Origin: Paraburkholderia bonniea
GTDB lineage: Bacteria; Pseudomonadota; Gammaproteobacteria; Burkholderiales; Burkholderiaceae
Direction of reading: 5' to 3'
Assembly: GCF_009455625.1 (NCBI RefSeq)
Contig: NZ_QPEQ01000001.1
Coordinates: 1,302,001-1,366,000 of the forward strand
DNA: 64,000 nt
The notes below the pieces were generated by a model. The model saw only the letters and a list, made by a program, of their open reading frames with translations, searched no databases and was not told the DNA's origin. This document shows positions 25,630 to 33,401 of the stretch, piece after piece. The first letter of the stretch is position 1. Each line of letters starts with the position of its first letter. Position numbers and translations under genes: made by a program.

Positions 25630-27614
25630 TGACCGGGCACAACGAAATAGAGCGCGCCCGCTCAGCCTTGCAATCGCTCGATGCCGGATGCTCCCGCGAT
25701 GAATGGGTGCGTGCCGCGATGGCTGCCAAAGCGGCGGGATTGCCGGAAGATGACTTTCTGGCTTGGTCTGCGACCGGCGGCAACTATGGTAGTGAGCGCG
25801 ACGCCCGCTCTGTGTGGCGCAGCGTCAAGCCGACTGGTGGCATTGGTCCGGGTACGCTGTTTCGCATGGCTGACGAGATTGGCTGGAGCGACCCACAACC
25901 GCGTCGGAACGGCGCACAATCCGCTCGCGTGTCGCGCCCCATGTCCGAGGTGAAACCGCAAGCTGCACAGCAGCCTGCGTGCGACCTTGGTGTGACATTC
26001 GAAGGGTATTCGCCCGCTTATGCTAACCATCCCTATATCGTGGCGAAGCGCGGCAATACTGACGGTCTACGCGTAGTCCCTGCCGATGACCCGTTGACGA
26101 TTCAGGGTATGCGCGTAGCCGGGTGGTTGGCCGTGCCGGTTCGCTCGCTGGATGGCGCATTGCAAACCATCCAATACATCCCCGCATCGGGTAGCGGGAA
26201 GAAGCTAAACGCGCCGGGAGCATCGTTTGGCAAGGGCCTATTCGTGGTGGGCGAAAGCGTTGCGCACGGGACTATCTACGTTTGCGAAGGTATCGGGCAA
26301 GCGTGGGCGTGTTCGCGTGCCGACCCTCGCGCCGCTGCTGTGGTGGCGTTTGGTTGGGGCCGGGTTCGCGCCGTATCGAAGTTGCTTCGCGAGCGTTACC
26401 CGGTAACACGTATCGTGATTGTCCCGGACAAGGGTAAGGAAGCGGACGCCGAAACCATCGCCCGCGAGGTTGGCGGCGCGTGGGTGGAACTGCCCGCCGA
26501 TGCTCCCTCGAACTACGATGCCAACGACTATGAGCACGACCACGATAGCGACGCGCTGGCGGACCTGCTCCGCGCCATCAGAACGCCGCCTATGCGTTAC
26601 CGGTTGCAATCGGCTGATGACCTGTTGAATGCGCCGCCCCTGCGCTGGTTGGTTCGTGGGGTGCTGCCTGCCACTGGTTTTGCCGCCGTCTATGGGCCGT
26701 CCGGTTCCGGTAAATCGTTTCTCGCGCTTGACCTGTGCGCCGCCATTGCTGACGGTTCGGAATGGTTCGGGCGGCGCGTGACCGCCGCGCCCGTAACGTA
26801 TGTAGCACTCGAAGGCGAAGCCGGATTGAGCAAACGTGCAAAAGCGTGGAGCGTGCGCAATGCCTGTCGATTGCCGGACCGCCTGCGATTCATCACGCAA
26901 CCGCTCGACCTGCGCAAGGAGAGCGACATTGCAGAGCTTTCCGCCGCCGTGCTGGCCGGTGGTGGACGGGATGGATTGCTAGTTATCGACACACTGAATC
27001 GGGCCGCGCCGGGAGCCGATGAAAATGCCAGTGCCGACATGGGCGAGCTTATCGAGTCGTGTAAGGAATTGCAGCGACGCATGGGCGGCGTGGTGTTGGT
27101 GGTGCATCACACGGGCAAGGACGGCACGAAGGGATTGCGAGGCCATAGCAGCCTGTACGCGGCGCTTGATGCAGCAATCGAAGTAAATCGGACCGACAGC
27201 CGCCGCGAATGGTCAATTGCAAAGTCCAAAGATGACGAGGATGGCGCGCGCAATCCGTTCGTGCTGCGGGTAGTGGAACTGGGCGACAACGAGCACGGCG
27301 AACCCGTTACGTCTTGCGTCGTGGAGCCGGACGAGAGCACGCGCGAGGTTCAACGGGTGAAGTTGCCCCAAGGGGGCAATCAACGTATCGCACTTGATGC
27401 TTTAGCCGAACCGTTGCGCCAGTCGTGCGACTTTGGCAAAGGCGACGCGTCGCCCGCGCATCCCTGCATTGAAATCGAGGCCGCTGTGCCAATTGTGGCG
27501 GGCCGTCTGGCGTGTGACGCGAAGCATAGGAACGAGCGCGCCAGGGCAGCGATTACAGGACTGGTAGCGCGGGGAATCTATGGCACAAAAGAGGGTTGGT
27601 TATGGCGCAAATAA
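25626..27614 (+). CDS. island primase/helicase (PriCT-2, Toprim-like, RepA-type AAA ATPase)
   Basis: A 662-residue replication protein. Residues 10-90 match a primase C-terminal PriCT-2 domain (SRDEWVRAAMAAKAAG, then WRSVKPTGGIGPGTLF). Residues 190-300 form a Toprim-like fold (TIYVCEGIGQAWACS, then VIVPDKGKEAD). Residues 335-570 are a hexameric RepA/DnaB-like ATPase with Walker A GPSGSGKS at 357-364, Walker B LLVID at 451-455 and HHTGKDG near 494. It is translationally coupled to the gene before it (ATGA). It presumably replicates the excised island from the repeats just downstream. Confidence 0.88.
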   Translation: MMTGHNEIERARSALQSLDAGCSRDEWVRAAMAAKAAGLPEDDFLAWSATGGNYGSERDARSVWRSVKPTGGIGPGTLFRMADEIGWSDPQPRRNGAQSARVSRPMSEVKPQAAQQPACDLGVTFEGYSPAYANHPYIVAKRGNTDGLRVVPADDPLTIQGMRVAGWLAVPVRSLDGALQTIQYIPASGSGKKLNAPGASFGKGLFVVGESVAHGTIYVCEGIGQAWACSRADPRAAAVVAFGWGRVRAVSKLLRERYPVTRIVIVPDKGKEADAETIAREVGGAWVELPADAPSNYDANDYEHDHDSDALADLLRAIRTPPMRYRLQSADDLLNAPPLRWLVRGVLPATGFAAVYGPSGSGKSFLALDLCAAIADGSEWFGRRVTAAPVTYVALEGEAGLSKRAKAWSVRNACRLPDRLRFITQPLDLRKESDIAELSAAVLAGGGRDGLLVIDTLNRAAPGADENASADMGELIESCKELQRRMGGVVLVVHHTGKDGTKGLRGHSSLYAALDAAIEVNRTDSRREWSIAKSKDDEDGARNPFVLRVVELGDNEHGEPVTSCVVEPDESTREVQRVKLPQGGNQRIALDALAEPLRQSCDFGKGDASPAHPCIEIEAAVPIVAGRLACDAKHRNERARAAITGLVARGIYGTKEGWLWRK

Positions 27615-27640
27615 TGCCCCAAGAATCGCTCGGAAAGTCC

Positions 27641-27743
27641 TTCCCGTTTTCGCCCGTATCTATATATACGGGGCGGGAAAAAACGGGAAAGATGGACCGG
27701 ACCAGAAAAGCCTGTTTTCGGATAAACCGGGAAAAAGCGGGAA
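27641..27743. repeat. three copies of a 16-base repeat, candidate replication origin or operator
   Basis: CGGGAAAAAACGGGAA (27674-27689) recurs as CGGGAAAAAGCGGGAA (27728-27743, one difference). It also occurs inverted at 27641-27656 with two differences. The inverted and first direct copies form a large imperfect hairpin around a TATATATA centre (27641-27659 and 27666-27689). It sits between primase/helicase and SSB genes, fitting an origin, or a regulatory hairpin for the SSB gene. Confidence 0.6.
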
Positions 27744-27764
27744 CGACGACATACGAGGTGAGCA

Positions 27765-28145
27765 ATGATTGACGGATTAGTGAGTGGGAAGCTGTACGGC
27801 GCGGCTCAAAGCCGGATGGGTCAGAGCGGAAAGGCGTTTGTTATCGCCAAGGTGCGGCCAACCAGCGGAGACGGGGAATCATTATTCGTAAACGTGATTG
27901 CGTTCGATGACGCCGCTAAGTCCGTACTGTTGGCGCTCGATGACGGTGATTCGGTGGCGCTGGCCGGGACGCTTACGCCAAAAGTGTGGACCGACAAACA
28001 CGGCGACGCGAAACCGGCGCTAGATATGGTGGCGCACCGCGTGCTGACGGCGTACCACGTACAACACAAACGCAAGGCCATCCAGGGTGGACGGCGTACC
28101 GAGTTGATGTCAGACGATGGTTTCGATGACCCTATGGGGGCGTGA
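27765..28145 (+). CDS. SSB-like single-stranded DNA-binding protein
   Basis: A 126-residue protein with an OB-fold pattern like SSB: GKLYGAAQSRMGQSGKAF, VNVIAFDDAAKSVL, DSVALAGTLTPKVW, then ALDMVAHRVLTAY. The usual acidic C-terminal tip is represented by DDGFDDPMGA. GAGGTGAG stands before the ATG. It likely works with the island primase/helicase. Confidence 0.75.
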   Translation: MIDGLVSGKLYGAAQSRMGQSGKAFVIAKVRPTSGDGESLFVNVIAFDDAAKSVLLALDDGDSVALAGTLTPKVWTDKHGDAKPALDMVAHRVLTAYHVQHKRKAIQGGRRTELMSDDGFDDPMGA

Positions 28146-28146
28146 C

Positions 28147-28791
28147 ATGGCGACGACTAAGAAGGCCGAGAACAAAACCGCAAAATGCAACCCGAACGAA
28201 TTGCGTTTATCGCGAAGCCCGGACGAAAGCGCGGAGCAAGCCGGGGCGCGAATAGCGGCGAGCAGCATAATTCGCGGCGCAGTAACAGGTCGAAAGTACG
28301 CTGAACCCATGTTCGGGGAAGGCACGGACCTAACCTTTTACGCGGAGGAGTTGACGCGTCACGCTGACGCAGTGAAGGCCGGTGACCTGTCCGCCGTGGA
28401 AGCCATGCTTATGACGCAGGCGAACACGCTGGATATGGTTTTTAACCAACTTGCTCGAAAGTCGGCGCATTGCGAATATCTGAACCAGATGGAGGCGAAT
28501 CTTCGGTTGGCGCTCAAAGCGCAAGCGCAATGCCGCTCGACGCTTGAAGCGCTGGCCGAAATCAAGAACCCGCGTCCTCTCGCGTTCGTGAAGCAGGCCA
28601 ACATTGCGAACGGGCCGCAACAGGTGAACAATGGCCCGGCTTCGCGCACGCATGCAAATAATTCCGAGCAATCGTTCGAACTTTTGGAGCGTGGTAATGG
28701 CGAATGGTTGGACACAGGAGCGACGAGCCAGACAAGCCGAGGCAATCAAGCGCTGGAGACCGTGGGAATGTTCCACCGGCCCGAAGAGTGA
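28147..28791 (+). CDS. island protein of unknown function, 214 residues
   Basis: It starts one base after the SSB-like stop. The middle is strongly helical (VEAMLMTQANTLDMVFNQLA, then YLNQMEANLRLALKAQAQ). A conserved-looking PLAFVKQANIANGPQQVNNG block follows, which I associate with hypothetical proteins of prophage-type islands. Its last 95 bases overlap the start of the next gene in another frame. Function unknown; a DNA-packaging or regulatory partner role is possible but unproven. Confidence 0.7.
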   Translation: MATTKKAENKTAKCNPNELRLSRSPDESAEQAGARIAASSIIRGAVTGRKYAEPMFGEGTDLTFYAEELTRHADAVKAGDLSAVEAMLMTQANTLDMVFNQLARKSAHCEYLNQMEANLRLALKAQAQCRSTLEALAEIKNPRPLAFVKQANIANGPQQVNNGPASRTHANNSEQSFELLERGNGEWLDTGATSQTSRGNQALETVGMFHRPEE

Positions 28792-28918
28792 TGAAGGCAA
28801 AGACGTATCGTCACAAAACAGGCTGAAGCATGGGATGCGGTCGCGAGAATGGCTGGAGCAACAGCGCGAGATAAACGACTTGTTACGCGTTTGCCGTGAC
28901 AGGCTTAAGCGAGTCTAG
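28697..28918 (+). CDS. small island protein with TGPKS...LKHG motif
   Basis: A 73-residue basic protein in a different frame, overlapping the preceding gene by 95 bases. STGPKSDEGKDVSSQNRLKH and GMRSREW form a pattern seen in many short phage and island proteins (TGPKT-EGK-SS-N--KHG). GGAGCG stands upstream as ribosome site. Function unknown. Confidence 0.6.
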   Translation: MANGWTQERRARQAEAIKRWRPWECSTGPKSDEGKDVSSQNRLKHGMRSREWLEQQREINDLLRVCRDRLKRV

Positions 28919-28942
28919 CTCGGATTTTTTCGACGGAACCCG

Positions 28943-28960
28943 CGCTACACCTGCTACACC
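28943..28960 (+). repeat. CTACAC repeat before the cargo gene
   Basis: CGCTACACCTGCTACACC contains two GCTACACC units, related to the CCTACAC repeats at both island ends. It lies in the 226-base gap before the cargo gene, so together with 30481-30502 it brackets that gene. Confidence 0.3.
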
Positions 28961-29144
28961 CATCAGAGAGCCAGGAATAGCGCTCGGACCGTCCCCCTTA
29001 CCCACACGACTATCGAGAACACTGTGCTAGGCGACTTCTCCGATGTTAGAGAAGAGTGCCGCTCGATATTGTTCGTCTTCTCCAGAAAGGCAGACAGCAG
29101 GCAGCGATTGATGCATAGTGCCCAAAAAACGCCTAGGGGTAAGT

Positions 29145-30446
29145 ATGGCTTGGGACACTACGACGCACCGTCTGATTACGCAGGCGAGGCTAATGCTGGC
29201 GATGCCAGATGTCGTCTATCGCGAGTTAGATAACTATGGCCAGTATTTGGCGACAGGGAACCACTGGAACTACGATGAAGAGCTAGAGCTCTCCCTGTTG
29301 GAACGCGAAGACCGTCTAATCGACCTTGCTTTGGCTAAAAATGCGGCCAGTGATGACGTGGTCGGAAGTCTATACAGCCGGTCGTTGGCAGGAACTGGTG
29401 ACCCCGGGTATGACAAGGCGGTGCGACTTGCCTGCTTAGCGAACGAGCCTGCAACATATGTGTGGCTATTCACCAATGCCACAGGAGTCGATGAATCCGA
29501 GCTTCGGCGACTTGCCCTCTATGGGGACAGTGACGAATTGAGCGTTCTCATGCGCAATCCGAGGCGGCGCGGCTTATTACCGGCGGTTTATGAGCGGCGA
29601 GGCTCTTTCGAGAACATTCCCGAAGAGCGTTGGTTCTGCCTTGTCCGCAGTTCTGTAGACAACCCCGGCCTCAACATTGATGAAAGTGATATACACGGTC
29701 CCGACTTCACGGCGTGGGACCTGGGGAAAGCTATAGTTAGCCTACTGCGAACTGCCCCGACCGAGCAGCGTTGGATTTATGCGCTCTATAGTTTGCTGCT
29801 GAACCTCAATCCAGAGAGTGCTCGTTCCCTGGATAGCAAGGCGATATTCTCGGAACTCTTGGCACGGTGGAAAACCGCCAGAGCATCAAAGACGCTCGAT
29901 GAAAATGCTGAGGCAGAAGGGTACTACTCACCGCGCCCCTTGGTCGAAGAGTTCTGTGGGGTAATAGCCGCCCTCTACGGCTGCGTCTTCGAAGGCAACA
30001 AACTGGAGTACGTCGGCGAACTTGACTCTGAAGACGTGATGCTGCGGTGCGCCTATTACGGAAGGAACAAGATGAACACCGACCAAATGAGGCTGGCTTG
30101 GGACATGGACGGTAACTTGTTTGTACTCACCGCCTTATTCAACAATCAGTTGTTGCTGAAGGACGACTGCCGTCGGCAACTCGAAGATTGCATGCCCTCG
30201 GACCTGCAACACTTCTATGCTCGCCGGTGCTCACAACTGCAAGCCAAGTACAAATGGTTTGACCCACGCGCGGTCACGGATGAGGTGAAGGAGGAACTGC
30301 AAGAGCCTACGCAGCCCGCTAACGCTGCAATGGTCGGTAGACTTGCCGCACAGGTTACGAGCATTAGGAACCAGGTGGCGGGCCTTTCTAAGCAACTTTG
30401 GTGGGGTGCCCTCATCCTTGCGGGACTTGTGCTTTGGCACCGATGA
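29145..30446 (+). CDS. cargo protein of unknown function with C-terminal membrane anchor
   Basis: A 433-residue protein, the last gene of the island. It has a long hydrophilic, mostly helical body with several short repeats of the type ERxxRLxxLALxxN. A single C-terminal hydrophobic segment (residues 418-431, WWGALILAGLVLW) ends almost at the stop, as in tail-anchored proteins. A preceding segment (AAQVTSIRNQVAGLSKQL) may form a short coiled coil. The ATG at 29145 follows AGGGG; a GTG at 29118 would add nine residues. Its base composition is visibly poorer in GC than the core genes. No family recognised; the position at the end of a replicating island is where defence or other cargo genes are usually carried. 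Confidence 0.7.
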   Translation: MAWDTTTHRLITQARLMLAMPDVVYRELDNYGQYLATGNHWNYDEELELSLLEREDRLIDLALAKNAASDDVVGSLYSRSLAGTGDPGYDKAVRLACLANEPATYVWLFTNATGVDESELRRLALYGDSDELSVLMRNPRRRGLLPAVYERRGSFENIPEERWFCLVRSSVDNPGLNIDESDIHGPDFTAWDLGKAIVSLLRTAPTEQRWIYALYSLLLNLNPESARSLDSKAIFSELLARWKTARASKTLDENAEAEGYYSPRPLVEEFCGVIAALYGCVFEGNKLEYVGELDSEDVMLRCAYYGRNKMNTDQMRLAWDMDGNLFVLTALFNNQLLLKDDCRRQLEDCMPSDLQHFYARRCSQLQAKYKWFDPRAVTDEVKEELQEPTQPANAAMVGRLAAQVTSIRNQVAGLSKQLWWGALILAGLVLWHR

Positions 30447-30480
30447 CCATCCGACTCGTCATGATCTCAGTCACCTAAAA

Positions 30481-30502
30481 TACCTACACAGCGCCTACAC
30501 GG
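30481..30502 (+). repeat. direct repeat at island right end, candidate integrase arm site
   Basis: TACCTACACAGCGCCTACAC matches the left-end repeat at 20827-20848 closely and in the same direction, about 55 bases from the right att repeat. Confidence 0.55.
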
Positions 30503-30518
30503 ACGCTAGAAAACAAAA

Positions 30519-30541
30519 AGCCCAGTTCAAAAAACTGGGCT
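30519..30541 (-). terminator. terminator behind tRNA-His, supplied by the island
   Basis: AGCCCAGTT (30519-30527) and AACTGGGCT (30533-30541) form a 9-base stem; on the minus strand it is followed by TTTTTG. It lies 16 bases beyond the tRNA 3' end, inside the island, and replaces the original terminator now stranded at 20569-20589. Confidence 0.8.
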
Positions 30542-30556
30542 AAGTGCTTGATTTTC

Positions 30557-30606
30557 TTGGGGTGGCTGATGGGGCTCGAACCCACGACAACAGGAATCAC
30601 AATCCT
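30557..30606. repeat. attachment site, island right end within tRNA-His
   Basis: The second copy of the 50-base att repeat, forming the 3' part of the intact tRNA-His gene. It differs from 20651-20700 at one base only. Confidence 0.93.
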
Positions 30607-30634
30607 GGACTCTACCAACTGAGCTACAGCCACC
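30558..30634 (-). tRNA. tRNA-His (anticodon GUG)
   Basis: Read on the minus strand, the 77-base gene begins with the extra G of tRNA-His (GGTGGCTGTAGCTCAG), has the anticodon loop TTGTGAT (GTG) in a CAGGA/TCCTG stem, the T arm GTGGGTTCGAGCCCC, and an encoded CCA end. The cloverleaf is complete although the island has replaced its 3' end. Confidence 0.97.
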
Positions 30635-30690
30635 ATTGATACATTTGCATGGTTCGCCTGAAAAACTAGGCTAGCCGGTCAAGAAACGAG

Positions 30691-30696
30691 ATTATA
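30691..30696 (-). promoter_or_regulatory. candidate -10 box for tRNA-His
   Basis: TATAAT on the minus strand, 57 bases before the tRNA 5' end and just downstream of the dusA stop. No good -35 was found. Confidence 0.4.
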
Positions 30697-30724
30697 CAAA
30701 CACGGATGATGTTTGCCTAGTCCC

Positions 30725-31714
30725 TTATTCAAGAATTTTGCTGGGTGTGCGCAGATGCTGCCGTGCTTCATCGAAAATCGTCAAATCGCCAGCGGCGAGC
30801 CGCTTGCTGTCTGAGAGAATCCGGCGCCAACCACGTGCTCCAGCTACACCGTGATAAAGGCCGAGTACGTGACGCGTGATGGTGCCCAGTGCGGTCCCAC
30901 GGGCGAGCTCGGTTGCGCAATATTCGATAAGTTGAATTTCTACGGCTTCACGGCTAGGCGGGGGTGTGGATGAGCCATAAAAACGTGCGTCGACGCCAGC
31001 CAGCACATAGGGGTTGTGATACGCCTCGCGCCCTAGCATCACGCCATCGACATGCTGCAAATGCCGTTCGACTTCGTCCAGCGTTTTGACGCCGCCGTTG
31101 AGGATAATTTCGAGTGCAGGGAAATCGCGCTTCAACTGGTAAGCGTAGTCGTACTTGAGCGGTGGAATTTCGCGGTTTTCTTTGGGGCTGAGGCCTTTCA
31201 GAATGGCGTTGCGGGCATGCACGATGAACACTTCGCAGCCCGCTTCAGCAACTGTGCCAACAAAATCGCGTACAAAACCGTAGTCTTCCACCGCATCCAC
31301 GCCGATCCGGTGTTTGACTGTCACTGGAATCGAGACCGCGTCACGCATCGCTTTCACGCAGTCGGCGACAAGTTGCGGCTCGTTCATCAGGCACGCACCA
31401 AATGCGCCGCGTTGTACGCGTTCTGACGGGCAGCCACAGTTCAGATTGATCTCGTCATAGCCCCATTGTTCGCCGAGTTTTGCGCTGCGAGCCAGGTCGC
31501 CTGGCTCGCTTCCGCCCAGTTGAAGCGCAATCGGTGCTTCGTCAGCCGTAAATGCCAGATGCCGTGCGACATCGCCATAGATCAATGCGCCGGTGGTGAC
31601 CATTTCGGTGTAGAGCCACGCGTGGCGCGACAACATGCGATGAAATGAGCGGCACCGGCTATCGGTCCAGTCCATCATCGGGGCCACGGATATGCGTCTG
31701 GGTGTTGATTTCAT
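30725..31714 (-). CDS. dusA: tRNA-dihydrouridine(20/20a) synthase DusA
   Basis: A 329-residue FMN enzyme that reduces uridines in the tRNA D-loop with NADPH. The N-terminus RRISVAPMMDWTDSRCRSFH, catalytic Cys in NLNCGCPSERVQRG, and FMN-binding ILNGGVKTLDE and VDGVMLGREAYHNPY are all typical of DusA. ATG at 31712-31714 (MKSTPRRIS) has a weak ribosome site. It is co-oriented with tRNA-His 90 bases downstream. Confidence 0.95.
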   Translation of the reverse strand: MKSTPRRISVAPMMDWTDSRCRSFHRMLSRHAWLYTEMVTTGALIYGDVARHLAFTADEAPIALQLGGSEPGDLARSAKLGEQWGYDEINLNCGCPSERVQRGAFGACLMNEPQLVADCVKAMRDAVSIPVTVKHRIGVDAVEDYGFVRDFVGTVAEAGCEVFIVHARNAILKGLSPKENREIPPLKYDYAYQLKRDFPALEIILNGGVKTLDEVERHLQHVDGVMLGREAYHNPYVLAGVDARFYGSSTPPPSREAVEIQLIEYCATELARGTALGTITRHVLGLYHGVAGARGWRRILSDSKRLAAGDLTIFDEARQHLRTPSKILE

Positions 31715-32082
31715 TAAATTTTTCAGTTTATCGAGGCGTCGCAGTCATACAAAAGCGGTGGTGCTGTGGCGTATGGGCGGCGTGAGCGGTGGTGTGAAAA
31801 ATAAAAATTGCAGCAGAAAAGGGCTGGTGGTTCAGGCGGGGCCGTGATTTTACCGCATGCAGGGACGCTGGTAGGGCCTCGTTTTTGGGCTTCAGCCTAG
31901 ATCTGCGTGCTGTGAAAACGATGCCTGAAGCCGGGTTAATTATTCCAGAGAGCCGAATAGTCAATTCAGTGAATGGGTACAAATTTTTGATAGTAAGGGT
32001 CTACACTGATTTCAATGGCGTTGCGGGTGATGGTGGATGATTTACCGCAAGGTCTTTTTGATGAAATTAAATGGAGTTAATC
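31715..32082. other. intergenic region between dusA and a small exported protein
   Basis: About 370 bases with no supported gene. It should carry divergent promoters; I could not place them with confidence. Confidence 0.35.
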
Positions 32083-32346
32083 GTGAATAATAAAATGACG
32101 GCTGCGCTACTCGTTATTGCCTCGGCCACTGTGACATTGCCGGTTTTTGCCAGTGGTTATGGACCGGCACCATTTTATCGCCCAGCGACTGGGGCACCAT
32201 CGTCACAGCAGGGGCAGAATGCGCAGACCCTGCGGGCAGAGCAGGCAGCCGTGAACGATGCTTACGGTGATGAAAAAGGGTCGGTGTCAGAGTCTGGCCA
32301 CCGGGTTGAAATAATTGAACGAAATTCGATTTATTCCGGGCATTGA
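32083..32346 (+). CDS. small exported protein, DUF4148-like
   Basis: An 87-residue protein with a signal peptide (MTAALLVIASATVTLPVFAS) and a short mature part rich in Gly, Pro and Gln (GPAPFYRPATGAP, then AEQAAVNDAYGDEKGS). The layout resembles the small DUF4148-type periplasmic proteins abundant in Burkholderia. The GTG at 32083 is chosen because GGAG stands 7 bases before it; ATGs at 32071 and 32095 are alternatives. Function unknown. Confidence 0.6.
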   Translation: MNNKMTAALLVIASATVTLPVFASGYGPAPFYRPATGAPSSQQGQNAQTLRAEQAAVNDAYGDEKGSVSESGHRVEIIERNSIYSGH

Positions 32347-32752
32347 TTCGATTATTTTAAACAGCAGAGGGCGGGGGTTGTTTCTCGCCCTTGAGTTGTT
32401 TAGTCGAGTCATTTAATCGAATCATTTGAAAACCACAAAAATACTCGGAGAAATAATGGTTTTTGAAATGGTATTTAAAGACGCCGTGAGCGCTGGAATT
32501 CAAGGTGGCTGAGCATTAGCACCACATACGCTTGTTAGCTGGATCGTTTAAAATTTCGCGCTAATTTTCAGCGCGGACAGGCAAAAATGTCCGCGATGCT
32601 CTATGTGCAACAGGGCAGCGGTTGTCCCGTACCCGCCGGTCGTCTCGGCCGTTTTTTGCTCCATATGCGTCATACCCTGCCAGTTTTCAGCAAAATTTAG
32701 CGAAAGAGCGCCTCCGTATGCCAACTCAAAAATGACCCGAATCGTAGCAGGG
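32347..32752. other. intergenic region before iscR
   Basis: No gene is seen. A weak hairpin (AGGGCG/CGCCCT, 32368-32373 and 32386-32391) may end the preceding transcript. A second hairpin, CGCGGACA/TGTCCGCG at 32572-32579 and 32588-32595, lies in the middle of the region. Confidence 0.4.
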
Positions 32753-32805
32753 ATACTTGACTAAATCACTCATGTATTTATACTTGACGAAAATTGTCGA
32801 GAATT
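32753..32805 (+). promoter_or_regulatory. isc operon promoter with two IscR-like sites
   Basis: TTGACT (32757-32762) and TATACT (32779-32784) with a 16-base spacer form a strong promoter. Two sequences starting ATACTTGAC lie on it, at about 32753-32778 and 32779-32805. The second is a near palindrome, CTTGAC-N7-GTCGAG. Both resemble type 1 IscR sites (ATAnnyGACt...AGTC), so IscR with its cluster should repress its own operon. Confidence 0.65.
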
Positions 32806-32821
32806 GCGATTCCCCTACATC

Positions 32822-33340
32822 ATGAGACTCACCACAAAAGGCCGTTTCGCCGTTACGGCGATGATTGATCTGGCGCTACGCCACGACTCGGGGCCGGTGA
32901 CGCTGGCTGGTATCAGTCAGCGTCAGCACATTTCCCTCTCTTACCTTGAACAATTGTTCGGCAAGCTGCGCCGTCACGAGATCGTTGAATCCGTGCGGGG
33001 TCCGGGTGGCGGTTATAACCTTGCCCGCCCGGCAACAGGCGTCACCGTGGCCGACATCATCATCGCTGTTGACGAGCCGCTCGATGCAACGCAATGCGGC
33101 GGCAAAGGGACGTGCGAAGGGACCAAGCAACCTGATGGTCATTGCATGACCCACGATCTCTGGTCAACGCTGAATCAAAAAATGGTCGAGTATCTCGATT
33201 CCGTTTCCCTGCAGGATCTGGTTGACCAGCAGCGTGTCCGCGAAGCGGCGCCTGCTGTGCTGCGCGACCGGCGCGGCGAGGCTGCGGCGCGGGCCGTGCC
33301 AAAAGGACCAAATTCAGTTTTTAATCTGGCCGGTTCTTAG
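32822..33340 (+). CDS. iscR: iron-sulfur cluster regulator IscR
   Basis: A 172-residue Rrf2-family repressor. The winged HTH occupies the N-terminal half (MRLTTKGRFAVTAMIDLALR, and ISLSYLEQLFGKLRR). Cluster-binding cysteines are Cys92, Cys98 and Cys108, with His111 nearby; the wider last spacing is usual in betaproteobacteria. With a [2Fe-2S] cluster it represses the isc operon. ATG at 32822 lies close behind the promoter. Confidence 0.95.
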   Translation: MRLTTKGRFAVTAMIDLALRHDSGPVTLAGISQRQHISLSYLEQLFGKLRRHEIVESVRGPGGGYNLARPATGVTVADIIIAVDEPLDATQCGGKGTCEGTKQPDGHCMTHDLWSTLNQKMVEYLDSVSLQDLVDQQRVREAAPAVLRDRRGEAAARAVPKGPNSVFNLAGS

Positions 33341-33401
33341 CGGGTCACCCCCTGATTGAGAACGCAGAAGCCAGGCGCATTGATGTCCCCCGGAGCGATT
33401 G

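Larger units (their letters stand above)
20651..30606. mobile_element. 9.9-kb integrative element in tRNA-His
   Basis: The element is bounded by 50-base direct repeats of the tRNA-His 3' end and has an integrase next to the left repeat. Content in order: integrase, toxin-antitoxin, two unknown proteins, HTH protein, winged-HTH-like protein, primase/helicase, SSB-like protein, two overlapping unknown genes, and one cargo gene. All genes face right. No structural phage genes, relaxase or type IV secretion genes are seen, so it resembles a replicating satellite-type island that would depend on another element for transfer. Confidence 0.9.

Noticed and set aside
27580..27768. 62-codon frame overlapping the end of the primase/helicase gene
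   Set aside because: It runs through the repeat and hairpin region and has low-complexity Gly/Lys composition; no ribosome site.
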